NCBI GenBank assembly: GCA_003149635.1
Contig: QCWI01000001.1
Location: 2,037-66,036, forward strand
Length of the DNA: 64,000 bases
DNA from: Fluviicola sp. XM-24bin1
GTDB taxonomy: Bacteria > Bacteroidota > Bacteroidia > Flavobacteriales_D > Crocinitomicaceae
Direction of reading: 5' to 3'
Within the stretch, counting starts at the first letter, position 1. The number at the start of each line of letters is the position of its first letter. Position numbers and translations under genes: made by a program. The notes beneath the pieces were generated by a model. It was not told the origin of the DNA, made no database searches, and saw only the letters and a program-made list of their open reading frames with translations. Shown here one piece after another: positions 1 to 7,964 of this stretch.

Positions 1-1
1 C

Positions 2-144
2 ATTGTAATGTACCTCCTTGGTTCTTGTTATCTTTTTTAGGAAGAATACACTTGCAAAAGACTTTTCAAAACAACCTTAATTGAAGTAGTTTTTTCATAT
101 CGATAGGAAGCCCTCATACATTTTTTGATGGGGGCTTTTTTGTT
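2..144. repeat. 143-bp direct repeat, copy 1 (pairs with 1838-1980)
   Basis: This stretch aligns without gaps to 1838-1980 (constant offset 1836) with 7 mismatches over 143 bases, about 95% identity. It contains a terminator hairpin near its right end. The copy starts at the very edge of the window, so the true left boundary may lie outside. The two copies flank the delta-60-repeat gene, as expected if gene plus spacer arose by tandem duplication and another paralogue lies just upstream. Confidence 0.9.
108..141 (+). terminator. Rho-independent terminator in repeat copy 1
   Basis: AAGCCCTCAT pairs with ATGGGGGCTT (one G-T pair) and is followed by a run of T. It probably ends transcription of a plus-strand gene that lies left of the window. 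Confidence 0.75.
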
Positions 145-233
145 TAGCAATTGAATAGCCTTTTCAGAAACTCAAAGCCAGAGTTACGAGTTATTCTATT
201 TTCCTTTGACTTGAAATACTAAAACAAGATTTA

Positions 234-1784
234 ATGAAAACAATTTTACTAATAGCATTATGCTTAGCAAGTCTAGTAACTGCATATGGGCAGGGGTATT
301 TGCAAGAGGATAACACCTTCGGTTCGAATGGATCAATTCTTGCTAGCACGAATTACAATATGATTATTGGTTACGATGCAAAAATTAAGAATTTAATTGC
401 CATTGACGATCAGACATTGGCATATTCTCACCGTGTTGCTACTTCCACTTCGATTCCCTTTGATGTTATTCAAGTAGCAGAAGAAACTGGTAATGAGTAT
501 GAAATTCTAACTACTCCGACTTCGTGGGACTTCAGTACCACCGTAGGTGCTATCTCCAGTAATGGATCGGGTGGTTTTTTCACAGCGGTAAATTACGATT
601 CTGTGACTGCAAACAGTACCGATTATGCTGTACTTCAAAACTATTCCCTTACCTCTGTTTCAACAGCTACATTGAATACTAATTGGGGAGTAAATGGCGA
701 GTTAATCTTGGAGGAGCCAGGCACATCTCTCAAAGCACAAAAGATACTTGTCGATAACAGCGGTGGTGGATACGTTATTGGTATATTGGATGACCATCAG
801 ACGCCGCTAGATTTTTTCATTTTTAAGTTCACAAGTAACGGTCAAGCCGATACTAATTACGGCAATAATGGCTTGGCAGTATTCACTTTCGGAGACGCCG
901 CTACGGAGGTTGTCTGCGCTACTTTAGCACCAACTGGGGAGGTGTTTTTCGGTGGGACGTTATATTACAATGGTGATTGGGAATCTTTTATCGCTAAAAT
1001 AACATCTGACGGTCAAAAGGATGCTTCCTTTGGTTCTGATGATGTAGGGCTTTCCTACCTTTATTTTCAGTCATCAAATAATTCTGGAACAGTAAGGGAT
1101 ATCGCTCTTGATGATCAAGGTGAACTTATTGTACTGGGCTCTGGTATTATCATCGGTGCTTATCGAACTAGCATAGCGAGAGTATTGGTTGATGGCTCCG
1201 TGGACACCAATTTTGGATATGTTACTGATGCAGACATGAATGCTGGATATGATGAAGTGAGGTATAACGATTTACAAATTTTATCGGATGGTAATATATT
1301 GGTCTCAGGCGAGGCAACTCCAACGGGACAGTCCACAAGTAATCATGCCCTTTTTCTCTTCAACGCAGATGGTACTATAAATACGAGTGAGTTGAGTAAT
1401 GGATACTATTTGTTGCCTACTTACGGTGACATTCTGGATGCAACAATGACTCCGAATGGAAAGTTATTTTGGGTTGGTTCTGTCGAACCTGGTGATAATC
1501 CCTTCTCATCTTATTCAGGGCGCATTGAATTTTCAGGCGCAGCAGCTCTTTTCGAGTCTGATGTACAAAGCAATCTCTTGATCTATCCAAATCCAGCGAA
1601 GGATTATCTGAAAATAGAGGTGGACAACCAATTGACTGAAGTTCGAATACTCAACAATCTCGGGCAAGAGGTATACACTGGTAAAGAGACACTTATTGAT
1701 ATTTCACGACTTCAGGCTGGAGTGTACACGGTAGAAGTTACCTCTTTGGGAGTGCATTCCGTGGAAAAATTCATTAAGGAGTAA
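234..1784 (+). CDS. Secreted delta-60-repeat protein with T9SS type A sorting domain
   Basis: The 516-residue product begins with a clear signal peptide (residues 1-20, ending in AYGQ). The body carries several units of the delta-60 repeat type, recognisable by D-x-x-F/Y-G-x-N/D-G signatures near residues 25, 147, 205, 256 and 325. This family forms beta-propeller-like extracellular domains of unknown ligand. The last 70 residues are a T9SS type A C-terminal domain starting with IYPNPAKDYL and ending in EKFIKE, so the protein is exported by the Por/Gld machinery and attached to the cell surface or released. No enzymatic motif is visible. The gene stands alone between two near-identical 143-bp spacer repeats. 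Function beyond surface display is unknown. Confidence 0.85.
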   Translation: MKTILLIALCLASLVTAYGQGYLQEDNTFGSNGSILASTNYNMIIGYDAKIKNLIAIDDQTLAYSHRVATSTSIPFDVIQVAEETGNEYEILTTPTSWDFSTTVGAISSNGSGGFFTAVNYDSVTANSTDYAVLQNYSLTSVSTATLNTNWGVNGELILEEPGTSLKAQKILVDNSGGGYVIGILDDHQTPLDFFIFKFTSNGQADTNYGNNGLAVFTFGDAATEVVCATLAPTGEVFFGGTLYYNGDWESFIAKITSDGQKDASFGSDDVGLSYLYFQSSNNSGTVRDIALDDQGELIVLGSGIIIGAYRTSIARVLVDGSVDTNFGYVTDADMNAGYDEVRYNDLQILSDGNILVSGEATPTGQSTSNHALFLFNADGTINTSELSNGYYLLPTYGDILDATMTPNGKLFWVGSVEPGDNPFSSYSGRIEFSGAAALFESDVQSNLLIYPNPAKDYLKIEVDNQLTEVRILNNLGQEVYTGKETLIDISRLQAGVYTVEVTSLGVHSVEKFIKE

Positions 1785-1837
1785 ATACACATGAATTACA
1801 CTTGAGTTGAATACATTAACTAATGAATAAGTCAATA

Positions 1838-1980
1838 ATTGTAATGTACCTCCTTGGTTCTTGTTATCTGTTTTAGGAAGAATACACTTGCAAAAGACTT
1901 TTCAAAGCAACCTTCATTGGAGTAGTTTTTTCATATCGAGAGGAAGCCCTCATGCATTTTTTGATGAGGGCTTTTTTGTT
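1838..1980. repeat. 143-bp direct repeat, copy 2
   Basis: Second copy of the repeat at 2-144, in the same orientation. It lies between the delta-60 gene and the histidine kinase gene. A long open frame for the kinase can be traced into this repeat from 1952, but that part is non-coding terminator sequence. Confidence 0.9.
1944..1977 (+). terminator. Rho-independent terminator after delta-60 gene
   Basis: AAGCCCTCAT and ATGAGGGCTT form a perfect 10-bp stem followed by six T. It is the exact counterpart of the hairpin at 108-141 and should end the delta-60 transcript before the kinase gene. Confidence 0.85.
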
Positions 1981-2023
1981 GAATCAAAAAGATTTAAAAA
2001 AATCATTGAGTTATGTTAACTTA

Positions 2024-4858
2024 ATGCAAAAGAAGCGATCGTTGAAGACCATTTTTATATTCCTTTTTTGTTTTCCCTTCCTGGCAACTGGCCAGTATTC
2101 TGATGCTAATTATGCAAAATTAGACCTAGTAAGCACGGATGTAAAAACCATCTTCGATTTGGACTTTGATCATGATGGTGATCTTTGGATTGCGACAGAG
2201 TACGGTTTGTTCGAATTTGACGGTGCAAAAAGTAAACTGATAGTGAAGCCAGGTCAGGGAGGATTGTCAATGTCTAGAGTTGAAGTTGACTCATACAATC
2301 GTGTTTGGTCTGCAGATTTTAATGGTAATGTCTTCCTGTGTGAAGCATCTCGTCTTATCAAAATACCTTTTGACTCGGAACGAAATGGTATGATAGAGCT
2401 TTTCATTTTAGAAAACGATGTCTATGCATACGGAGGTAAGGCTATTTGGAAGTACGATAAGCAAAAAAACAGCTTCATTGAAGTAGCAAGATATAACGAA
2501 ACGGTATATAGTCTCTTTGTTAAAAATCAGCAACTAGTGGCCGTATTTTATCGTGAAGCTGAGCGCTGCGCTCATGATGGTGAAACTAGAATTAGATGTT
2601 TGACTATTACTTCTGATGATGATCTGTATGATGGAAATATATACGTATCGCATCAAGAAGATGATGTTTGCTTGTATTTTGGCCACACGCGTAACTCTGC
2701 AAAATTCGAGAATCTTCTTGAGAGGAATGATCAATACACGAAATATGATTATTCAGCAAAAGTTACCAATATCAAAAAATTAAACAAGAGTTTTTTTGTT
2801 TGTGGATATGATGGTGTAAAAATATTTGATTTTTCAGGGAATCTGAAAAGACATATTTTAAGGGGAATACAGGTTTCGAAGGTAGACCAAGATTTGAATG
2901 GGATAATCTATATATCCACACTTAATCACGGAATCTATTATATCGAGAACCTTCAAGAAAATCGAATTGATCTTTCAAAATTTCTGGATGATTCATACGT
3001 CAACAAGGTGTTCTTGACAAACAAAACACAAACTGCTTACATCGGTTCTACAAAAGGAGAATTCATTAGATACTCATTAAAAGACCAAAAAATAAGTAAA
3101 CTCAGTTTTTCTTCCCTCTCTGAGGTACAGTCAATCTATGTTGATGAGGACAAATCATTTGCATTGGCATTTTGCGATAGTTTGTATCGAATTGACTTAA
3201 ATACATTTTCTATTGATAGGAGCTATAACAGTGCCAGTATCAAATCAATGAATGCTATTGGCAATAGGGTTTATCTCGCCTCAAGTAATGGACTATACTG
3301 TTACACAGGGGATTTTGGAGTTGAACGAATCACAGATTCTGATTGGTTGTCTGATGTTTATCCTTTGAATGATTCAACATTATTAATAGCCTCAAAAAAT
3401 GGTCTTTTCTCATACGACTCCAAGAAAAATAGTAGTACACGTATCGGAAATGGTAAAATTAAAAACGCTCAGGTAATACTAAGGAACGAGCAAAAAGACA
3501 TTTTTGTATTAACCGATTATGAAAATGTCTGGAAACTGAACAAAAACTTAGAACTAAGACTACTTTTTAAGTCGGAAAGGAGAGATCTAAAGAATGCTAT
3601 TCCTTCTGATGAAGGGATTTTTCTGGATGGCATCACCAAGGACTATTACATTGACGACCAAAGTGGACATAGGTTATTTAACCCGATAGAATACTGTGAC
3701 AGCAGATCATTGCGACTGTTCCTACGTAATAAAAATAAATTTCTCCTGATTGATGAGAGCTCCGTGAGTACTTGTTTAATAGCCAACGACCGAAAAAAGT
3801 CTCAACCAAGTCTACTTCTGAAAATAAAAAATGGAACCTTTCATGGAACCTCGAAATACTTAACATCAGATTTTGACGAGAATGATTTTCGATTTCAGCT
3901 TAAAATGAGGCATCATTTGATCGGGAAAGCTGAATTTTTCTATCGGCTTAACAGTGGAGAGTGGACCCAAGTGAGTCAGGGAGAGCTAGTGTCTATACAG
4001 AGATTGCCTGTTGGAGAAAATATTGTGGAGATATATGGTAAAGATGCCAATGGAAGAAAAACAAGTGTCGAGAAAATCGTTCTCAAGGTTAAAGCGCCGT
4101 ATTATCAAACTTGGTATTTTTATTTTGCCTTGATATGTATTTTGCTGGTAATCTTTTTTCTGATCTATAAATTTAGCCTGCATCAGATTCGGAAAAGTCA
4201 ACGTAAAATATTGGAGAAAGAAAGGCTCTCGAATAGGGTGCTGAGCGCAGAATTAACAGCTATTCGTACACAAATGAACCCGCATTTTATTTTCAATGTT
4301 TTAAGCGCTATTCAGACAAACGTTATTCTTGGAAAGAAACATGATGTTTACAGAAATATCGGAGATTTTTCGGCGCTTATACGAAGTATTTTAGATAATT
4401 CTGGTAGAGAATACATGTCTCTCGCGGAAGAGTTGGATTTAATGGAAAACTATGTTCGTTTGGAAAACTCAAGACTCAACGAACCAATTCAATTTACGAT
4501 TCAGTTAGATGAAAATATTGATCCAGATTTAGTTCAAATACCTACATTAATTACGCAGCCATTCATTGAAAATGCAATTAAACACGCATTTCGATTGGAT
4601 CAGAAACTTAAGACAATTCAATTCTCCGTGGAGAAAGAAAACGAGCAAATTACACTACTAATTTGCGATAATGGGATGGGTATGCATGCTTCTAGTAAGA
4701 AAAAAAAGAAGGGGCATAATTCATTTGCGTTGGGAGCCATGAGAGAAAGAATTGAAAAAACGAATGCGCAAGGAAGGTTTGAAATTACACTTGATTTGAA
4801 AACGAATGTTACCGGCACTTGTATTTCAATAAAATTGAAGGAAAAGAGTAGAAAATGA
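2024..4858 (+). CDS. LytS-type sensor histidine kinase with beta-propeller sensor
   Basis: A 944-residue membrane kinase when started at 2024, where a signal-like segment (MQKKRSLKTIF...FLATGQ) begins. An upstream in-frame ATG at 1952 lies inside a terminator and is rejected. The N-terminal two thirds contain Reg_prop-like propeller repeats such as DLWIATEYGLFEFDG. These are followed by a Y_Y_Y-like beta domain, one transmembrane helix near residues 697-717, and a His_kinase (PF06580-type) domain with the phospho-acceptor motif NPHFIFN (His about 754). The ATPase N box is ENAIKHAF and a glycine box is NGMGM. The 3' end overlaps the LytTR regulator gene by ATGA, so the two form a two-component pair. 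The ligand is unknown; propeller sensors of this type often respond to extracellular glycans or redox cues. Confidence 0.9.
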   Translation: MQKKRSLKTIFIFLFCFPFLATGQYSDANYAKLDLVSTDVKTIFDLDFDHDGDLWIATEYGLFEFDGAKSKLIVKPGQGGLSMSRVEVDSYNRVWSADFNGNVFLCEASRLIKIPFDSERNGMIELFILENDVYAYGGKAIWKYDKQKNSFIEVARYNETVYSLFVKNQQLVAVFYREAERCAHDGETRIRCLTITSDDDLYDGNIYVSHQEDDVCLYFGHTRNSAKFENLLERNDQYTKYDYSAKVTNIKKLNKSFFVCGYDGVKIFDFSGNLKRHILRGIQVSKVDQDLNGIIYISTLNHGIYYIENLQENRIDLSKFLDDSYVNKVFLTNKTQTAYIGSTKGEFIRYSLKDQKISKLSFSSLSEVQSIYVDEDKSFALAFCDSLYRIDLNTFSIDRSYNSASIKSMNAIGNRVYLASSNGLYCYTGDFGVERITDSDWLSDVYPLNDSTLLIASKNGLFSYDSKKNSSTRIGNGKIKNAQVILRNEQKDIFVLTDYENVWKLNKNLELRLLFKSERRDLKNAIPSDEGIFLDGITKDYYIDDQSGHRLFNPIEYCDSRSLRLFLRNKNKFLLIDESSVSTCLIANDRKKSQPSLLLKIKNGTFHGTSKYLTSDFDENDFRFQLKMRHHLIGKAEFFYRLNSGEWTQVSQGELVSIQRLPVGENIVEIYGKDANGRKTSVEKIVLKVKAPYYQTWYFYFALICILLVIFFLIYKFSLHQIRKSQRKILEKERLSNRVLSAELTAIRTQMNPHFIFNVLSAIQTNVILGKKHDVYRNIGDFSALIRSILDNSGREYMSLAEELDLMENYVRLENSRLNEPIQFTIQLDENIDPDLVQIPTLITQPFIENAIKHAFRLDQKLKTIQFSVEKENEQITLLICDNGMGMHASSKKKKKGHNSFALGAMRERIEKTNAQGRFEITLDLKTNVTGTCISIKLKEKSRK

Positions 4859-5586
4859 AAGCATTTATAATCGATGATGAGGAGCATCCGAGGGTCCTAC
4901 TTAGGTATCTTCTCAAAGAGAATAACCCTGAAGTCGAGGTGGTAGGTGAGGCATCTAACTTGGTGTCGGGAATTCGTCGTATTCATGAATTGGGCAACAT
5001 AGATGTTTTGTTTCTAGACATTGAAATGCCGGAGAACGATGGCCTAGAAATAAAGAAATTATATCCAGGGGATATTAATTTTGAAATAGTCTTCATCACG
5101 GCTTACAATCAATATGCTATCCAAGCAATAAAACTTTCGGCGCTTGACTATTTACTGAAGCCATTGAATGAGGATAGGCTGAGTGAAGCTATCCTAAGAT
5201 TAAAAGAAAGAGTTGATGAGAAAAGACAAATAAAAGACAAATTGGAGATATTAAGCTCTAACCTCACCAGCAAGAATCAAAAACTATTTATTAAAACAAC
5301 CAAGGGAGAGCGACACATCATACTGTCTGATATTTTGTATCTAAAAGCCGATGGAATGTATACACATATTCATGGTAAAGGAGGCGATTTGATGGCCTCG
5401 AAACCTCTAAAGGAAATAGCTTTCAAACTACCTGATTACTTTTTCCGATGCCATCGAAGCTATGTTGTAAATACGAAAAATGTTTCGCACCCAATTTTAG
5501 TCAATGTACATGGTATTTTACTTGAGAATGGCCAGCATATACCCGTTTCATCTCAACAAAAATCAGCGCTTTTAGATTTACTATAG
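4855..5586 (+). CDS. LytTR-family response regulator
   Basis: A 243-residue response regulator. The receiver domain (residues 1-120) has the acidic pocket IIDDEEHP, phospho-acceptor Asp55 in LFLDIEMP and the conserved lysine in YLLKPLNE. The C-terminal LytTR DNA-binding domain begins near LFIKTTKGERH and includes the typical FFRCHRSYVVN segment. Its start codon overlaps the stop of the kinase gene (ATGA), which implies translational coupling and cognate signalling. LytTR regulators bind pairs of direct repeats upstream of their targets; no obvious target site was identified in the window. Confidence 0.92.
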   Translation: MKAFIIDDEEHPRVLLRYLLKENNPEVEVVGEASNLVSGIRRIHELGNIDVLFLDIEMPENDGLEIKKLYPGDINFEIVFITAYNQYAIQAIKLSALDYLLKPLNEDRLSEAILRLKERVDEKRQIKDKLEILSSNLTSKNQKLFIKTTKGERHIILSDILYLKADGMYTHIHGKGGDLMASKPLKEIAFKLPDYFFRCHRSYVVNTKNVSHPILVNVHGILLENGQHIPVSSQQKSALLDLL

Positions 5587-5968
5587 AGAATATCACTGCG
5601 TAGTAGAGCGTAAAGTCATATTTGTCTGTAGTGCCTTTCAATTGATCTTGGCAAATAGGCTTCAGGTATGTGAGCAGCGAACTTACGCCCAACCACTTTT
5701 GAAGTACTACCTTACTAGATGCTGTCAATATTTGAAAAGATCCCGCACAGGTTAAAGTAGAAAAAAAAGAGGGAAAAGAGACATCCAAAAAATTCAAGAG
5801 GAGGAATCTATGAATACTTAATTGAGCACATAGCTAATTATGAAGCAAACCGTCAAGTATGATCTAAGAACGCGTCGGTTGTTGCCGGTTCAGCAACACG
5901 AACTACTCTAGATAGAGTAATTTTGTAACGTTCAGGTTCCCTGCTGCCACAGGCCGTGAATGTCGTGA

Positions 5969-6000
5969 AGAAAAAAAGCTTCCATTTCTGGAAGCTTTTT
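5969..6000 (+). terminator. Hairpin terminator, possibly bidirectional
   Basis: AAAAAGCTTCC and GGAAGCTTTTT form an 11-bp stem around ATTTCT. A/T runs lie on both sides, so it could end transcripts on either strand. It is followed by bases resembling the 3' end of the tRNA-Arg gene at 6119. Confidence 0.6.
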
Positions 6001-6087
6001 ATGACCTCGTCAGAATTAGCTTCCCTTCGTCAGTGCTTTCGTAAAATCTTGATTTACTTCAGGTCAAACAGATTTGAATGACGAGAA

Positions 6088-6117
6088 ACAAAAAAAGCCC
6101 CCTTTCGGGAGCTTTTT
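6088..6117 (-). terminator. Terminator of the tRNA-Arg gene
   Basis: Read on the minus strand, AGCTCCC-GAAA-GGGGGCT (one G-T pair) is followed by a long T run. It lies immediately 3' of the tRNA. Confidence 0.8.
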
Positions 6118-6118
6118 G

Positions 6119-6192
6119 TGACCCCGGCAGGATTCTAACCTGCAACCGCTGGAGCCGAAATCCAGTGCTCTATACAGTTGAGCTACGGAGCC
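6119..6192 (-). tRNA. tRNA-Arg (anticodon TCG) with altered 19/56 pair
   Basis: A full 74-nt cloverleaf on the minus strand. The acceptor is GGCTCCG/CGGGGTC with two G-T pairs, the D stem GCTC/GAGC, the anticodon stem CTGGA/TCCAG with loop TTTCGGC (anticodon TCG, reading CGA and possibly CGG), the T stem GCAGG/CCTGC and discriminator A. CCA is not encoded. A20, an arginine identity base in bacteria, is present. The D loop is AACTGTATA and the T loop TTAGAAT, so position 19 is T instead of G and position 56 is A instead of C. The almost universal G19-C56 tertiary pair is thus replaced by a possible U19-A56 pair. It is followed by its own terminator. It could be functional or in early decay. 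Confidence 0.88.
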
Positions 6193-6203
6193 TAAAAAAG
6201 TCT

Positions 6204-6230
6204 GGTACGCTGAGGCTCTCGAAGTGTACC
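6204..6230. repeat. CTGAG..CGAAG dispersed palindromic repeat
   Basis: The 15-mer CTGAGGCTCTCGAAG (6210-6224) is flanked by inverted GGTAC/GTACC. The same 15-mer recurs at 13169-13183 and 16704-16718. Confidence 0.7.
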
Positions 6231-6377
6231 AAACAAGTAAGCACAAATTTAACCCACATTCCGAAATAGACAAGCAGCGATCCGTTTTTGGTAAAACTGT
6301 CCCCAAACCGATTTAGGATTTCTGGAATCTTCGGCATTATTTTTGTCTTACAAGTCATTCTTACGTATCTTAGTTAT

Positions 6378-6857
6378 ATGCGAGTTCTCTCCAAAGCAAT
6401 AGTATTCTTCTGGGCAAGCACCATTTTGGTGGCTTCCACATGCTTTGGTGCAGATATACATTACTGCAAGGGAGAAGTGCAATCGTTTAGCATTTATGAC
6501 GTGGCAAAGCCATGTGATATGCACAAAAAACAAGCCGCTCAAAAGCCGAAAAAAGAACTCCCACCTTGCTGCAAAGCCAGAAAAATAGCCAAAGAAAAGG
6601 CATTGGAAGGAAAACCAGTGATCAAATACGGTAAATGCTGTTACAACGATCAGGTGGTGTTTAGAACAGATGGAGATACGCAACAAGCTATCGTCAATGT
6701 TAAAGCATTACAACTCGAAAAGTCAGATCATTTCTTAGGCGAATATTTAGCCTCAAGCTGGAACGATTTCGCTATCACGAACCCTCCGTTCCGAGGGCCG
6801 CCCGAAGCCATTTACAAGAACAATCTTCACATTTTCTTTCAGGTTTTTCTAATTTGA
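6378..6857 (+). CDS. HYC_CC_PP family protein
   Basis: A 159-residue small exported protein of the Bacteroidota family named after its invariant HYC, CC and PP motifs. All are visible: HYC at 28-30, CC at 64-65 and 87-88, and NPPFRGPPE at 136-143. Residues 1-24 form a signal peptide (MRVLSKAIVFFWASTILVAST). The cysteine pairs suggest metal or disulfide chemistry, but the family has no proven function; it is commonly seen beside copper or heavy-metal genes. The start at 6378 is preferred over an upstream in-frame ATG at 6288 because it gives a clean signal peptide. A TTTG-N20-TATCTTAG promoter-like element ends only four bases before the ATG. It is first in a run of same-strand copper-related genes. 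Confidence 0.8.
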   Translation: MRVLSKAIVFFWASTILVASTCFGADIHYCKGEVQSFSIYDVAKPCDMHKKQAAQKPKKELPPCCKARKIAKEKALEGKPVIKYGKCCYNDQVVFRTDGDTQQAIVNVKALQLEKSDHFLGEYLASSWNDFAITNPPFRGPPEAIYKNNLHIFFQVFLI

Positions 6858-6921
6858 TGCTTACTCCCACAACGTTGGGATTACAAGCAATTGAAGTTAA
6901 ATTATACAAAACCAAAAGAAT

Positions 6922-7269
6922 ATGTTAATCAAATCATTAGTGGTCTTTGTGGCCATCTTATCATTCAGCTTTGCACCGCAGGGCGACAAAAAAGAAAAAG
7001 CAACCTTCACTGTGTATGGAGTTTGTGGAATGTGTGAAACACGCATCGAAAAAGCAATCAATGAAATGGACGGAGTGCTCTGGTCAGATTGGGAATTGGA
7101 AACCCTTGAATTGACTGTAAAGTACGATCCATCCGTTGTTACATTGGAACAGATCAAAGAGAAAGCAGCAGAAGTGGGCCACGATACGGATGACGTACGT
7201 GCTACCGAGGAAGCGTATGAAAACCTTCACCCATGCTGTAAGTACGATCGACCTAAAGCGAAAAAATAA
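6922..7269 (+). CDS. Exported heavy-metal-associated (HMA) domain protein
   Basis: A 115-residue protein with a signal peptide (residues 1-18) and one HMA fold at about 26-92. The metal site is GVCGMCETRIE (Cys35, Cys38), a CxxC variant of the usual GMxCxxC; such sites bind Cu(I) or other soft metals with two cysteines. A second cysteine pair (Cys105-Cys106) lies in the C-terminal tail, so the protein has four thiols. It is likely a periplasmic metallochaperone that passes copper to the oxidases or MbnP proteins downstream. It is separated by 64 bp from the HYC_CC_PP gene and by 17 bp from the next gene. The copper role is inference from family and context. Confidence 0.85.
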   Translation: MLIKSLVVFVAILSFSFAPQGDKKEKATFTVYGVCGMCETRIEKAINEMDGVLWSDWELETLELTVKYDPSVVTLEQIKEKAAEVGHDTDDVRATEEAYENLHPCCKYDRPKAKK

Positions 7270-7286
7270 AATAACATACTAGAATT

Positions 7287-7964
7287 ATGAAAACTCTTCT
7301 ACTTTTTTTATCCGTTGTTGTTCTTAGTGGTGCCGTATCAGCTCAATCAACTTTCCAGTGGGATACAAACGATACAATTGAGACGAATCTTACTCCTAAT
7401 GTAACGGAGCAATATCCAATGTACCAATCGGTTGTAGGAAACGACACTGTTACTCTTGCGATAGAAGTTATCTATAACGACCTTCCGCAATCATGGGACG
7501 GAATGGTGTGCATTTTTGGGATATGTATGGGTCAAATTCCTCCTGTAGGTACCCAAGCAACAATGAGTCCAATTTATGGATCCAACCAAGGAATGATACG
7601 ATTAACGGTTAATCCTTACAACGGAACTGAAACGGCCAAATTGCAAGTCATGGTTTGGGATGTTGATTTTCCTAATGAAACAGACACGGCCACATTTTTA
7701 TTAAACACCACTCTTAGTACACCAGAGTTATTAGCAAGTAATGTTGAAATACGCCCAAACCCTGTTCAGGATGTACTTTCCATTGATTCGGACTACGATT
7801 TGAACAATGCGCAAATTATAAATACTACTGGTCAGGTAATCAGAAAATTCGAGCTCTCTAGTGTTCAGCAAGTACTTAACGTGGGAGATCTTCCAAAAGG
7901 AGTCTACACAGTTCGTTTGATAGGAGATGTAGGAACAGTTGACAAACGATTTGTGAAACTATGA
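7287..7964 (+). CDS. Small T9SS type A sorting-domain protein in copper locus
   Basis: A 225-residue secreted protein with signal peptide MKTLLLFLSVVVLSGAVSA and a beta-rich body of about 120 residues. The body has a short Cys/Met-rich segment, CIFGICMGQIPP, that could bind metal. A T9SS type A domain beginning IRPNPVQDVLSI and ending in KRFVKL closes the protein. No enzymatic motif is recognised. Its stop codon overlaps the start of the first multicopper-oxidase gene (ATGA at 7961), so it is translationally coupled to it. It may serve as a surface partner or subunit of the oxidase; this is inference only. Confidence 0.75.
   Translation: MKTLLLFLSVVVLSGAVSAQSTFQWDTNDTIETNLTPNVTEQYPMYQSVVGNDTVTLAIEVIYNDLPQSWDGMVCIFGICMGQIPPVGTQATMSPIYGSNQGMIRLTVNPYNGTETAKLQVMVWDVDFPNETDTATFLLNTTLSTPELLASNVEIRPNPVQDVLSIDSDYDLNNAQIINTTGQVIRKFELSSVQQVLNVGDLPKGVYTVRLIGDVGTVDKRFVKL

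Larger units (their letters stand above)
5587..6118. other. Gene-poor spacer with small hairpins, tRNA relic and terminators
   Basis: No convincing protein gene was found. At 5798-5816 a strong AGGAGG sequence precedes an ATG that stops after three codons. At 5840-5911 a 23-codon open frame overlaps a 5-bp stem/7-nt loop (GTTGC/GCAAC). A second hairpin, TACTCT-AGAT-AGAGTA, follows at about 5904-5919, and then a hairpin with T-tract at 5969-6000. The last two could be the body and terminator of a small RNA on the plus strand, but there is no family match I recognise. The stretch 5966-6020 resembles the terminator and 3' end of the tRNA gene next to it. Confidence 0.5.

Noticed and set aside
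1952-2023. Upstream ATG for the propeller kinase
   Set aside because: It lies inside the terminator hairpin of the 143-bp repeat; the signal-like segment starts at 2024.
5501-5797. 98-codon minus-strand frame overlapping the LytTR gene end
   Set aside because: It runs antisense through the DNA-binding domain and has no recognisable domain or promoter.
6064-6306. Minus-strand open frame with a protein-like GSSGCRLESCRGH segment
   Set aside because: It is the conceptual translation across the tRNA-Arg gene, a well-known spurious pattern.
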